Shown in pieces: positions 7,933 through 17,026 of a DNA stretch of 64,000 nt (positions are counted from its first letter, which is position 1; each line of letters begins with the position of its first letter). The notes beneath the pieces are model-generated. The model worked only from the letters and a program-made list of their open reading frames with translations, did no database searches and was not told the origin of the DNA. The stretch is from NCBI GenBank assembly GCA_018268915.1, contig JAFDVQ010000005.1:558001-622000 (forward strand). Reading direction: 5' to 3'. The translations under genes were made by a program, and so were the position numbers. Origin of the DNA: Acidobacteriota bacterium. GTDB taxonomy: Bacteria > Acidobacteriota > Terriglobia > Terriglobales > Acidobacteriaceae.

Positions 7933-9678
7933 CTAGACCAGTTCGCGAACTTTATCGTGCGCATTTGTGAGCGCAATCTTGATTCGGTTGGGCTCGCCGC
8001 GGACGAGGGCTTCGGCCAACTTGAGGGCCTGTCCGGCCTTGATCTTTGCTGGCATTGGAGGCGTGAACTCGTCCACCACGGCTTCAACTAAAACCGGCCC
8101 TGACCGACTTACTACGCTATCTAATTGGGCACCACAACTTGCCGGGTCTTCAATCTGGATTGCATCGATCCCGGCGCCCCTCGCGATCGTCGCGAAGTCT
8201 GCGGGATAGAGGTCACACGCGTACTCGGGATTTCCGAGGAACACCATCTGCTCCCACTTGATCTGTCCCAAAGTGTTGTTCTTGATCACGATGATCTTGA
8301 TGTTGAGCTTGTAGGCTGCAACGGTGATCAGTTCCCCCAGCAGCATGCTGAGACCGCCATCGCCTATGATGCAGTAAACCGGCCGGTCGGGAAAAGCAAC
8401 AGCAGCAGCAATGGCGTAGGGCAGACCGCAAGCCATGGTAGCGAGATTGCCCGAGCAGCTATGCTTCTGGCCGCGCAAAGCAGGAACATAGCGAGCCCAC
8501 CAGGTCGTGATGGTACCCGAATCCGATGTGACGATGGCGTTCGATGGAATGCGCTTGCCAAGCTCCCATCCGACCACCTGCGGCTTCATGGGCTTGTCTG
8601 GACGCGTTCCTCGTTCTTCCATAAGCTTCTGCCAGTCCGCCTTCGCCTTCTGCGCTTTCTCGAGGAAACCTTTGTCATGCTTCTCTAGTATTGGGAGCAG
8701 CGCACGGAGCGTATTCTTCGCGTCGCCGACCAAACCCACATCGGCTGGATGCCGAAGGCTGATGCGCTGTGGATCGATATCAACCTGGACGCATTTGATC
8801 GATCCCGGTTCAGGCAGGAATTCAATATATGGAAACGAACTCCCCACCATCAGCAGAGTGTCACACCCCTCGATTGCATCCTGAGATGGCTCCGTGCCCA
8901 ACAATCCAATCCCTCCTGTTGTATAGGGACTGTCGTCCGGCACGGATGCTTTGCCGAGGAGAGCCTTGATAACCGGCGCGCCCAAAGTCTCGGCAATCTC
9001 CTCCAACTCCTGGGTCGCATGCAAGGCTCCCTGTCCTGCAAGGATCGCAATCTTCTTCCCGCGGTTCAGGATATCCGCCGCATGCTCTAACTCGATGCGC
9101 GCAGGAATCTGATCAAAATATGTCGGAACCGAAGAGGTGTGATGAAGCGGATTTCGCTCAGAACGTCCCTTCTTGACCTCCTGCACCTGCACATCCACCG
9201 GAATCGTGATGTGCGCAACGCCTCGCAAGGCCATCGCCGTGCGGATGGCCAGGTCGGCCACGCTTTCCATGTGGGCACCGCTCATAATGCGCTCGTTGTA
9301 GACCGCAACATCCACAAAGAGCTTGTCGAGTGCCACATCCTGCTGAGTAAAGGTGCCGATGAGATCACTATGTTGGAGACCTGTGATGGCCAGTACTGGA
9401 GCGTGATCCATCTTGGCGTCATAAAGACCATTTAATAGATGAATTCCGCCTGGACCCGAGGTTGCAATACAGACACCTAGCCGTCCGGTGAACTTTGCAT
9501 AAGCGCAAGCCATGAAGGCAGCCGCTTCTTCATGCCGCACATGAACAAACCGTATCTCGTCCTTGTGCGTTCTCAGGGCCTCGAAGACTCCGTTAATCCC
9601 GTCGCCCGGGAGGCCGAATATGGTGTCGACGCCCCAAGCGAGAAGACGCTCTACAAGTACATCTGATGCGTTACTCAT
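7933..9678 (-). CDS. Thiamine-pyrophosphate enzyme, pyruvate oxidase-like
   Basis: About 581 residues with the three-domain TPP-enzyme fold. The N-terminal domain has GLPGDGINGVFEAL and the activating Glu50 (VRHEEAAAFMA). The central domain has GRGKK/AGQGA-type nucleotide-binding features. The C-terminal domain has the TPP/Mg motif starting GDGGLSMLLGEL and ending about 25 residues later in NN. Overall it resembles PoxB/YdaP pyruvate:quinone-oxidase-like proteins and related acetolactate-synthase homologues, which decarboxylate 2-keto acids. ATG 9678 is chosen because it has a GGAG ribosome site about 10 bases upstream and starts just before the conserved domain; the frame is open for about 70 unlikely codons further upstream. 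First gene of the six-gene operon. Confidence 0.88.
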   Translation of the reverse strand: MSNASDVLVERLLAWGVDTIFGLPGDGINGVFEALRTHKDEIRFVHVRHEEAAAFMACAYAKFTGRLGVCIATSGPGGIHLLNGLYDAKMDHAPVLAITGLQHSDLIGTFTQQDVALDKLFVDVAVYNERIMSGAHMESVADLAIRTAMALRGVAHITIPVDVQVQEVKKGRSERNPLHHTSSVPTYFDQIPARIELEHAADILNRGKKIAILAGQGALHATQELEEIAETLGAPVIKALLGKASVPDDSPYTTGGIGLLGTEPSQDAIEGCDTLLMVGSSFPYIEFLPEPGSIKCVQVDIDPQRISLRHPADVGLVGDAKNTLRALLPILEKHDKGFLEKAQKAKADWQKLMEERGTRPDKPMKPQVVGWELGKRIPSNAIVTSDSGTITTWWARYVPALRGQKHSCSGNLATMACGLPYAIAAAVAFPDRPVYCIIGDGGLSMLLGELITVAAYKLNIKIIVIKNNTLGQIKWEQMVFLGNPEYACDLYPADFATIARGAGIDAIQIEDPASCGAQLDSVVSRSGPVLVEAVVDEFTPPMPAKIKAGQALKLAEALVRGEPNRIKIALTNAHDKVRELV

Positions 9679-9854
9679 TGACTGTCTCCGAAACGGACTG
9701 GTCCGACGGGCTGGACACACAGTTGGACGCGCATTTTCTCGGTCGGGTTTGATAGCGGCGCAGGCGGTCAAAAGATGACATTCGCTCGGTGCGCCGTTTG
9801 AGCTCGGGGAATACGTTCTAGACATCGCTCGCATCCAATGCGGAAGAGGGTGGA

Positions 9855-10286
9855 ATGCGCTCAAAACTGATTGCTGCTGAACCAAAGACCTTTGTGTTGA
9901 TCCTCGACAGCGACGACGAGATTCTCTCGTCGCTCAAGGCGTTTGCGCGTGGAGAGCGCCTGTCGTCAAGCAGCTTCAAAGCAATCGGTGCTCTCAGCAA
10001 GGTTGAGCTCGGTTGGTTCGACTGGGATACGAAAAAATACGAGACTGCGGTCAAACTCGATGAGCAGGTCGAGCTCCTGTCCCTTATTGGAGACATTGCC
10101 CTCAAAGACAACGAACCGCAGGTCCACGCTCATCTCGTCGTAGGACGCAAGGATGGATCTGCTCACGGAGGGCACTTGTTAAGTGCCACTGTACGGCCGA
10201 CCTGCGAGATCGTCCTGACAGAGAGCCCGAAATATCTTCAGAAAGAGATCGACCCCGAATCCGGCATCGCACTCATTCGTTTGTGA
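9855..10286 (+). CDS. PPC/DUF296 domain protein
   Basis: 143 residues, a single PPC (DUF296) domain. The signature metal and fold region is HAHLVVGRKDGSAHGGHLL at about residues 93-111, with the upstream conserved SFKAIGALSKVELGWFD strand. Prokaryotic members are small trimeric proteins often described as DNA-binding, but their role is poorly known. An AGAGGGTGG purine stretch lies immediately before ATG 9855. It is divergent from the TPP-enzyme operon, sharing a 176-base intergenic region. Its stop is followed without a gap by an oxidoreductase remnant, so the original downstream neighbour has been lost. Confidence 0.85.
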   Translation: MRSKLIAAEPKTFVLILDSDDEILSSLKAFARGERLSSSSFKAIGALSKVELGWFDWDTKKYETAVKLDEQVELLSLIGDIALKDNEPQVHAHLVVGRKDGSAHGGHLLSATVRPTCEIVLTESPKYLQKEIDPESGIALIRL

Positions 10287-10686
10287 GCCTGCAACGCTCG
10301 ACACGATCGAGCAGATTTGCTCCGGGAAGTTAGGTGACGATCACCTGTTTGCATCAACGTTTTCTCAGTTGGTCGATCGCGACAATCAACCCGTGAAAAA
10401 TGGTGAATTAGCCGGACCCGTGTTTGATATGGGTCCGTATCCCGTAAATGCGGCTCGTTACGTCTTTGAGGATGAACCCATTGAAGTGGTCTCGGCTATT
10501 GGTACGAAGCACCCCGAATCCGGCTTTCCGCAAGATTTCTATGACACCATTGCGGTGACGCTCCGCTTTCCAAACAATAAGCTCGCCCAATTCAATCTCT
10601 CCTGCTTCGGGACCCCATCGAACTCTCTGATCGCCATGGGCACGGAGGGTGCGGTGGGGAACTACCATCTTCCGAGATCGAACTGA
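10285..10686 (+). pseudogene. Remnant of a Gfo/Idh/MocA-family oxidoreductase
   Basis: The frame directly after the DUF296 stop encodes an internal fragment of a Gfo/Idh/MocA NAD(P)-dependent oxidoreductase: LDTIEQICSGKLGD, NGELAGPVFDMGPYPVNAARY, and a VVSAIGTKHPESGFPQDF segment. The whole N-terminal Rossmann NAD-binding half is absent. The C-terminal barrel stops abruptly after GTEGAVG with a few unrelated residues. There is no good start codon or ribosome site (only TTG 10369). This is a decayed fragment rather than a working enzyme. Confidence 0.75.
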
Positions 10687-10737
10687 CACAGAGCCACTCT
10701 TGGCATCTGCCCTGTTCGCCAACGGGTTCCGGAAAAT

Positions 10738-10765
10738 CAACCCTCAGAGGGTTGGGCTATTTCTT
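10738..10765 (+). terminator. Possible terminator at convergent gene ends
   Basis: Short inverted repeat CAACCCT-CAG-AGGGTTG followed by a T-rich tract (GGCTATTTCTTT). It lies at the 3' end of the oxidoreductase remnant and overlaps the stop codon of the convergent regulator gene. Stem is only 7 bp, so strength is uncertain. Confidence 0.4.
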
Positions 10766-13455
10766 TCCATTTTCGCTTTACTGGAGATAAGTCCATAGCC
10801 TGCGGTACGGGCACTATCTTCAATTGTGATGAGCTGTGCATTGGCCTTTGCTGGCTGATGCATCTTACCGGTTAGCTGAGCCTGTAGAAGCCTGTTTTCG
10901 AGCCGAAGTCCGGCATAACCAAGTCTCTGGGTATCTTGATCGATCTGAGCCAGTAAAGGTCGAGAATCAACCGGACGATCGGAGTTGATTTTGACCCGTG
11001 CGTCAGCCAGTGCATACTGCAACCGTGCGAAATAGTTCTGGCTATTTTTCGCCAGAGTCTGATTGGAATCGAGCTCATGCCGCGCCTCAGGCACTTTCGC
11101 CTGACCCAGCAGAGCTTTGACGAGCACGATTCCTGCCATGAGTTCGTCGTCGGTGGCCTTTTCCAATTCAAACTGTTTGCGTAGTGTGCGAGCCGCGGTC
11201 GCCGCTTCCGAAGAGTGACCTTCCTCGATGGACAACTGCGCCAGCGCCATCTCTGTCTCCGCAGCGAAGTGCTTCTCGCCTGCCTCGTTGCGCAAACGCA
11301 AACACTCTTCGTATGCTTGACGGGCTTTCACGAGATCTCCTCGATCAAGGAGAAGGTCGCCCTGTCCACTCAGAACGTAGGCGATCGCATTCTTATCGTC
11401 GATCTCAGTCGCCGTAGCTTTCGCCTGAGAATAATACAGTTCAGCCGACTTCAGGTTTCCGTTCTGGCGAGACAGGTCACCCAGATTATTGAGATTCAGG
11501 GCAACTCCTTCTTTATCGCCTATCGCTTGATAATCCGGGATCGCTTCTTTGAGCGACTTACGTGCTTGCGGCAGATCGCCAAGCGAAAGGCGCACAGTCG
11601 CAAGGTTGCTCAACACCGTAGCGGAACCGGAAAGATTTCCTACTTCCCGGAAACCTGAAAGAGCCTGACGAAATATTTTCTCCGCCTCTTTCAGTTCACC
11701 TTGCTCGAAGTAAATCGCAGCTAGGTCGGTCCGCATCAGAGATTGCCCGTTAACATCGTGGCTCTCGATACTCTCCTTGAGTGCGTCTTCACAATCCTTT
11801 TTGCCCTGCTCGAGATTGCCGAGCGAGGGACCTTGCTGGCAAAGAATCCCGAGCGTCCGGGCAACAAGAATATGTGAACCCCGTCCGCTCGCTTTCTCGA
11901 TTGCCCTTCTTGCGCTGTCTTGTGCGCGATTGAAATCGGTGTTGATCCAGGCGGACGCCTCCGTCATATCTATCCTGGGATCATCACCCATCGGTGCAGG
12001 CAATCGACGAAGTGCCTCCAGCGTTTGCAGCGCATCGGCGTGTTTCAACCAGGCTTGGGCACTGGCCAGAAGCAGCCCGTAGTCGATGCTGTCGGGATAG
12101 GTTCTGAACAATTCCTGGTAGGTTTTTACGGCTCTTGGCCAATCTCCAATCGTCTTTCGATAGGTCCCTTCGACCATCAGTTTTTGCTCCTGAGACAGAC
12201 TGGTTGAGAGGTCGACAGCCCGTTTAGCCTCGACGCGAGCTTTTGCCTCATAGCCCGAATGCCACAACGCGTCGGCCAGCGCCGAATGGGCCAAGGGATA
12301 GTCAGGAGCAACTTTGATTGCTTCGGAGAGAAGATTTCTCGCCGAAACCAGGTCAAAATTCCAGAGCTTTTCGCGTCCCTCAGCGTATAGTCGAGCGGCC
12401 TTCTCGTCCGATGGAATTGCAGCCCGGGTAGCGACGGAGGCTTCTGACGATAACGGATGCAGACCAAGTTTTCGACGTAGATCTTGTCCCGCTTGTTCCG
12501 CCAATTCGAAGAGGTCATTCTCATCTCCTGAGAGCGCTTCTTCGACAATCGTCTCGCCGGCTGCCGTGTCTTGGATGCGCAGGTCTAGGCGAATCTTCTT
12601 TTCTTCCGGCAGAAGTGTGTACGACCCAAGAACCACGACGTCTGCACCCGGATCGGTTCGGAGTCGGTGCAGCGTCGCTTGCGCCAGGGTGTCTTCGTCT
12701 GCCAGCACAAGATCGCTCTTCGCACGAGCTACATCCTCACCTGAGACCATGCGCAGCTCTCCGCCAGCGCCAAGCTCGGTGTTGAGCATCTCAGAGAACG
12801 CCGCGGATAGCCATTTATCCTCGGGCCGACCCGGGAGATTGCGGAATCCCAGAATCGCAACGGATCGTCGGACGTTAATCGAAGGAGCGAGGCTATGAGC
12901 CTCAGCGTGGCCGGCCCCGGTTCTCGTGGATGAACGCACTAAATAGATAGCCGCCGCGAGCAGAGCTGCCACGGCAATTGCAGCGATCACCTGAAGTCGA
13001 CCGAAGCGCCTGACCGGCTGGGGTTTGATTGCGATGAGCTCGCTTCCCTTTTCCGCTTCTGGCAGGGTCATTGAAACAACTGACGGCGTTGCTTCGGGCA
13101 CGGGATCGGGAGTCTCCGACGTCGTAACTGGGGCGACAAAGCGGTAGCCTCGCCGGGGAACGGTCTCGATGAACCTCGGGTTACTCGCCGAGTCACCCAG
13201 GGCCTCGCGCAGCTTTCCTACAGACACACTCAAAGAGGCGTCGAAGTCGACATATGTGTTCTCCGGCCAAAGCCGCTGGCAGATCCATTCACGAGACACG
13301 ATCTCAGCCGGCTTTTCGAGCAGAAGGAGCAAGAGCTGGAATGGCTGCTCTTGCAGCTTGATCCGAACTCCCTTCCTCATCAGCTCGCCGGTTTCTCGGT
13401 GGGCTTCAAACATCCCAAAGCGATAGATGGAGGCGGATTTTGGGTTTTCAGTCAT
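10744..13455 (-). CDS. CadC-like winged-helix transmembrane regulator with TPR repeats
   Basis: 903 residues. The N-terminus (about 10-105) is an OmpR/PhoB-type winged helix (YRFGMFEAHRETGEL, LWPENTYVDFDASLSVSVGKLREALGD in parts, and FIETVPRRGYRFVAPV). A single membrane segment lies near residues 148-168. It is followed by a TolB/FlgO-like alpha/beta region (VRRSVAILGFRNLPG to LRRKLG). The long C-terminal part is helical and TPR-like, with repeated patterns such as ATVLSNLATVRLSLGDLPQA and ALNLNNLGDLSRQNGNLK. Acidobacteria carry many such one-component regulators. It is divergent from the zinc-ribbon cluster across a 282-base region, so control of that cluster is plausible but unproven. Confidence 0.87.
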   Translation of the reverse strand: MTENPKSASIYRFGMFEAHRETGELMRKGVRIKLQEQPFQLLLLLLEKPAEIVSREWICQRLWPENTYVDFDASLSVSVGKLREALGDSASNPRFIETVPRRGYRFVAPVTTSETPDPVPEATPSVVSMTLPEAEKGSELIAIKPQPVRRFGRLQVIAAIAVAALLAAAIYLVRSSTRTGAGHAEAHSLAPSINVRRSVAILGFRNLPGRPEDKWLSAAFSEMLNTELGAGGELRMVSGEDVARAKSDLVLADEDTLAQATLHRLRTDPGADVVVLGSYTLLPEEKKIRLDLRIQDTAAGETIVEEALSGDENDLFELAEQAGQDLRRKLGLHPLSSEASVATRAAIPSDEKAARLYAEGREKLWNFDLVSARNLLSEAIKVAPDYPLAHSALADALWHSGYEAKARVEAKRAVDLSTSLSQEQKLMVEGTYRKTIGDWPRAVKTYQELFRTYPDSIDYGLLLASAQAWLKHADALQTLEALRRLPAPMGDDPRIDMTEASAWINTDFNRAQDSARRAIEKASGRGSHILVARTLGILCQQGPSLGNLEQGKKDCEDALKESIESHDVNGQSLMRTDLAAIYFEQGELKEAEKIFRQALSGFREVGNLSGSATVLSNLATVRLSLGDLPQARKSLKEAIPDYQAIGDKEGVALNLNNLGDLSRQNGNLKSAELYYSQAKATATEIDDKNAIAYVLSGQGDLLLDRGDLVKARQAYEECLRLRNEAGEKHFAAETEMALAQLSIEEGHSSEAATAARTLRKQFELEKATDDELMAGIVLVKALLGQAKVPEARHELDSNQTLAKNSQNYFARLQYALADARVKINSDRPVDSRPLLAQIDQDTQRLGYAGLRLENRLLQAQLTGKMHQPAKANAQLITIEDSARTAGYGLISSKAKMERNSPTL

Positions 13456-13737
13456 TCAGATCAATGAGTCGGGGAAGAAATGGAGAGGCAAGAAACGCTC
13501 TTGGGAGTTTTACCACAGATTCTGTTCAAGGGAACGAGTTCGTTTAGGGAATCTTGCAATCATCTGATGGTGATGAAGTTAGCTGTTTAGAAATATTTTG
13601 AGCGTTGTTTCTTTGACTGCTTTCGAAATGTGCCCGATTGTGTCTGCGTTGAGCGCGATGTCCGTTTGAGCGCCATAGCAATTGTTTGCCTGGCCCATCA
13701 ACAGGAACGGTTTGAGAGCTCACGGGAGGCAACGACA

Positions 13738-14724
13738 ATGGCCAAATTCTGCGGCACGTGCGGCTCACCTTTGAATGAGGGACAGAAGTTCTGTGGCAAG
13801 TGCGGGACGGGAAGCTCTGTCCAGCAGCAGTCTGTCCCTTCGCCAGTTCAAACGCTTAACGCTCCCTCGCCTTCGTCCCCGCCGTTGGAGGTCACCGCCC
13901 CGACACCGGCTCGTTCCAACACGCTGTTAAAAGTCGGAGTCGCCCTCGTCCTCATCGTTCTGGTTGGCAGCGCTGCTGCCCTGGGGGCGGTTTATTACGC
14001 CGTGCATAAGGTCAAGCAGAAAGTTCAAGCCGTGTCGAAGCAGTCGCTCGGTGACAACGCCGCCAGTCATGAAGGTGGTCTCGCGTCACTACTCCAGAAA
14101 GCGGCGTCCTCAGCGAAGGCGGATGACGCAAGCAGCAGCGACGGCGAATTCAAAGGTGATCCGTGTCGCTTCCTCAGCAACCCGGATGTTTCCCGCGCAG
14201 TAGGAGTCGAGATTGTTCGCACCCAGGCACAGGACGGCGGCTGCAGCTACTTCGCCAAAGGTGATCCGGCGGATATGGTCTCGAAACACATGTCGGCAAT
14301 GGTTACCAGCCAGGCAAAAGCCAACGGATCTCACCCCACAGCCGACCAGACGAAACTGATGCAACAGATCAGCGGCGCTTTCTTCAAACAGCAGGAAGCC
14401 TCAGACAAAGACCTGTCTAAAGAGGCGTCGACCGGCGAGGTACTCATTCTTTCGGTCAGCTTTTCCACTGGTAATGCCGAGCTTGAAATGAAGATGAACC
14501 GCGCCGCCTTCAACCATGTAACGGGCGGAAACGCTGACGGCAAAACCACAGACCAGAAGGCCTCAGGCGATCTCGATGGTATTGGTGACGACGCATACGA
14601 AATGGGCGGAAGCGGACTCATCTTCCGAAAAGGCCAGACCGTCGTTCACATGATGTTTCCCGAGTGCCCCTGCGACGCCAACGCAATCAAGCCACTCGCT
14701 ACCAGCATCGCCAACCAGCTGTAA
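13738..14724 (+). CDS. Zinc-ribbon, single-pass membrane protein with periplasmic domain
   Basis: 328 residues. Residues 5-23 form a zinc ribbon (CGTCG, then CGKCG). A Pro/Ser/Thr-rich linker follows, then one membrane helix (about 64-87) ending in YYAVHKVKQK, and a C-terminal domain with DPCRFLSNPDVSRAVG and several Cys-containing motifs. The topology suggests a cytoplasmic zinc ribbon and a periplasmic domain. ATG 13738 is used because GGGAGG sits 10-15 bases upstream and the ribbon starts at once; the frame is open further upstream without conserved sequence. The ribbon-linker-TM-KVKQK layout recurs in the protein at 17027, so the two are architectural paralogues. Function unknown. Confidence 0.8.
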   Translation: MAKFCGTCGSPLNEGQKFCGKCGTGSSVQQQSVPSPVQTLNAPSPSSPPLEVTAPTPARSNTLLKVGVALVLIVLVGSAAALGAVYYAVHKVKQKVQAVSKQSLGDNAASHEGGLASLLQKAASSAKADDASSSDGEFKGDPCRFLSNPDVSRAVGVEIVRTQAQDGGCSYFAKGDPADMVSKHMSAMVTSQAKANGSHPTADQTKLMQQISGAFFKQQEASDKDLSKEASTGEVLILSVSFSTGNAELEMKMNRAAFNHVTGGNADGKTTDQKASGDLDGIGDDAYEMGGSGLIFRKGQTVVHMMFPECPCDANAIKPLATSIANQL

Positions 14725-14754
14725 GCCAGTAACTGATTTGAAACGGAGAATTCT

Positions 14755-15222
14755 ATGAGCTTCTGTCAGAACTGCGGGCGTCTCCTCACGGAGAGCTCGT
14801 CTGCATGCCCCATCTGCGCCACTGCCGGATCAACAACAACGGCTTCCGCTGCCTCGCCCAGCAATTCCGGATTGCAGCCCCAGGCGGCTGCTGCGCTTTC
14901 ATACCTTGCTGGGTTTGTCACCGGGATCATCTTTCTGCTGATTGATCCATACAAGACAGATCGTTTCGTGCGTTTCCACGCATTTCAGTCGATCTTCTTC
15001 AATGTTGCCTGGGTCGGCTTCTGGATTGTCTGGATCATTGCCGGAATGATCCTCGGCGCCATCACGAAAGGCCTCTTCTTCATCGTCGAATTGCCAGTCA
15101 ATCTACTTCTGACCGTCGGTGGCTTTTGCCTTTGGGCCTTTCTTATGTACAGCGCGTATCAAGGAAAGACCTTCAGAATCCCCGTCATCGGCGCCCTCGC
15201 CGCCAAGCAGGCAGGGCTGTGA
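14755..15222 (+). CDS. Zinc-ribbon plus DUF4870-like membrane protein
   Basis: 155 residues. The N-terminus has a zinc ribbon (CQNCG at 4-8, then CPIC at 19-22), followed by a low-complexity linker. A DUF4870-like membrane domain follows, recognisable by AALSYLAGFVTGIIFLLID, then RFVRFHAFQSI and a C-terminal YSAYQGKTFRIPVIG. Three to four membrane segments are predicted. DUF4870 proteins have no settled function. It lies 31 bases after the preceding zinc-ribbon gene, and its stop overlaps the next start by one base (TGATG), so it is in the same operon. Confidence 0.8.
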   Translation: MSFCQNCGRLLTESSSACPICATAGSTTTASAASPSNSGLQPQAAAALSYLAGFVTGIIFLLIDPYKTDRFVRFHAFQSIFFNVAWVGFWIVWIIAGMILGAITKGLFFIVELPVNLLLTVGGFCLWAFLMYSAYQGKTFRIPVIGALAAKQAGL

Positions 15223-17021
15223 TGCGAAGAGCTATGGCGCGCCTTCCAAGAAGACGTACACGAAGGGTGACACTCTCGATTGCCCTGATCTGCATGCTCG
15301 CCGGCGGATGCAGGAAATCCGCTGCGCCCGCACCTGGTTCCAGTTCCGTCCAGCATTCTTCCGACACAGTTTCGAGCCCGTCGGTCGCCGATGAGTTGTT
15401 TGACTTCAAGCGGCATCCGCGCAGGTCAATGCTCCGCCCACTTGACGTATCCACAATGTCGGAGACCGAGAAGAAATATGGCCGGGCGCCGCAGCTTGAT
15501 CCCAGCGTCGAGTACCAGCCCGGCATCATCCTGATGACGCAAGGCGACAAGGCGATCCGTTCCGTGGGCACCGATGGAATGTCCTGGACCTTCGATGCAA
15601 ACGCTCCCCATGTGAACGAATTCGAACAGGGCAAGATCGTTTTTGCGACCGGCCGTGCGGTCGGCCGAATTCTTTACGTCAAGCATGAAGCTGACACCGT
15701 CAAGGTGGTTCTCGGACCTATCCAGCTTACCGATGTCATCCGCAATGGTGACTTTGGCATGAGCGCGGATATCGACCCCAGGAATGCGCTCGTATACATC
15801 AATCCGGATATTCCGCAACCCGGGGTTGAAAAGTCTAAACCGAACACCGCGCAACTCGATTCTCCCTGGAAGGGCTGGCACAAAACGGTCGTCGTGTCCT
15901 CTGTGTCCGTGACAGGCAAATGGACGCCGATGAAGATGATGAAGGTCGACCGTGAAGGGCGAGCTACTAACTTCCACCGTGTCGGTCGCCGCTGGGCGAG
16001 AACCGGTTATCAACCTGCTGTACTTTCCGGCTTCGCAAGACGCGGAAATGGAGCACCGCGGTTCGAGCGCACAACTTGGGCCGGCCAATTCGGTGTGCCG
16101 TCGGTAGCGGGGCCCTCGATCAATGCCCCGAAGATTCCATCGCTGGATGTGCCGAAAGCCATCACGGTCAATGCTGCTGATCTGACGGCACATCCTTTTG
16201 TCACTGGAACATCGATAGGCGTTCAGTACGTCTACGACAAGAATGACCTTCACTACGAAGCCACTGGCGTTCTCGAGTTGCACAATCTTCATGCAAACTT
16301 CGGCCTCGGTATTTTGAATGGCGTACCTGGCGACTCAGGGCTTGATCTTGGTGGCGAACTTGGCGTGCACGTTCATTTGAACGCACATACCTCGCAAAAC
16401 TTTCATGTCAACTCTCAAACCAAGTTGTGGGTGCCGGTAGACTTCTCCATCCCCATCGGCGGTCCGGTTCCCTTCGCTCTCTCGTTCGAACAAGCGGCAA
16501 TTATCAATACCGGCTTCAGCGCTAAGAACTCCATCATGAATGCCGATGGCATCTACAAACTAACCGGCGGCCTCAAAGCGGGGAGATTCGGCGGTAACTG
16601 GGGCGTCAGCGCGCCCATGAGCATCAGCTACACAAATGACGTCGGTAGGTCGCTTGAAGGTTTGTCAGTAGGAATCAACTCTCTTGTGCTGGGATGCTCT
16701 TTGGAAGGGATCGTGGGTCTCGGCGTAGCGGGATTCACGACCGGCGTATACGTGACGCTCACGGTCACCTCAACTCTGCTTCGAGCGCCAGATATCGCAA
16801 TGCCCTGCCGCCGCGGCACTATCGATGCACGCCTGTATTCCGGATTGGGCTATGCCATGCCGAAGTGGCTAACCGACGCAGTCAACTACGTACTCAGCTT
16901 CTTCACGGAGAGCCGCGTCGACCAGGTTGGCTCAATCCTGAAGGGCCCGGAAGCGCCGCTGTTCCATGGCGACACCAGCATTCCAAGAGACTGCGCTTCT
17001 CCAAGCAAAGGAGGGGCATAG
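15222..17021 (+). CDS. Large lipoprotein of unknown function
   Basis: 599 residues. The start ATG 15222 overlaps the previous TGA. The N-terminus is very basic (RRAMARLPRRRTRR), then has a hydrophobic stretch ending in a lipobox (CMLAGGC), so it should be a lipid-anchored envelope protein. The body is rich in Gly, Val and alternating hydrophobic residues, suggesting extensive beta structure (for example GLDLGGELGVHVHLNAHTS). No catalytic motif is recognised. It is followed after 5 bases by the zinc-ribbon/OmpA gene, so it is probably co-translated with that peptidoglycan-binding protein. I do not recognise the family. Confidence 0.75.
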   Translation: MRRAMARLPRRRTRRVTLSIALICMLAGGCRKSAAPAPGSSSVQHSSDTVSSPSVADELFDFKRHPRRSMLRPLDVSTMSETEKKYGRAPQLDPSVEYQPGIILMTQGDKAIRSVGTDGMSWTFDANAPHVNEFEQGKIVFATGRAVGRILYVKHEADTVKVVLGPIQLTDVIRNGDFGMSADIDPRNALVYINPDIPQPGVEKSKPNTAQLDSPWKGWHKTVVVSSVSVTGKWTPMKMMKVDREGRATNFHRVGRRWARTGYQPAVLSGFARRGNGAPRFERTTWAGQFGVPSVAGPSINAPKIPSLDVPKAITVNAADLTAHPFVTGTSIGVQYVYDKNDLHYEATGVLELHNLHANFGLGILNGVPGDSGLDLGGELGVHVHLNAHTSQNFHVNSQTKLWVPVDFSIPIGGPVPFALSFEQAAIINTGFSAKNSIMNADGIYKLTGGLKAGRFGGNWGVSAPMSISYTNDVGRSLEGLSVGINSLVLGCSLEGIVGLGVAGFTTGVYVTLTVTSTLLRAPDIAMPCRRGTIDARLYSGLGYAMPKWLTDAVNYVLSFFTESRVDQVGSILKGPEAPLFHGDTSIPRDCASPSKGGA

Positions 17022-17026
17022 ATTCC

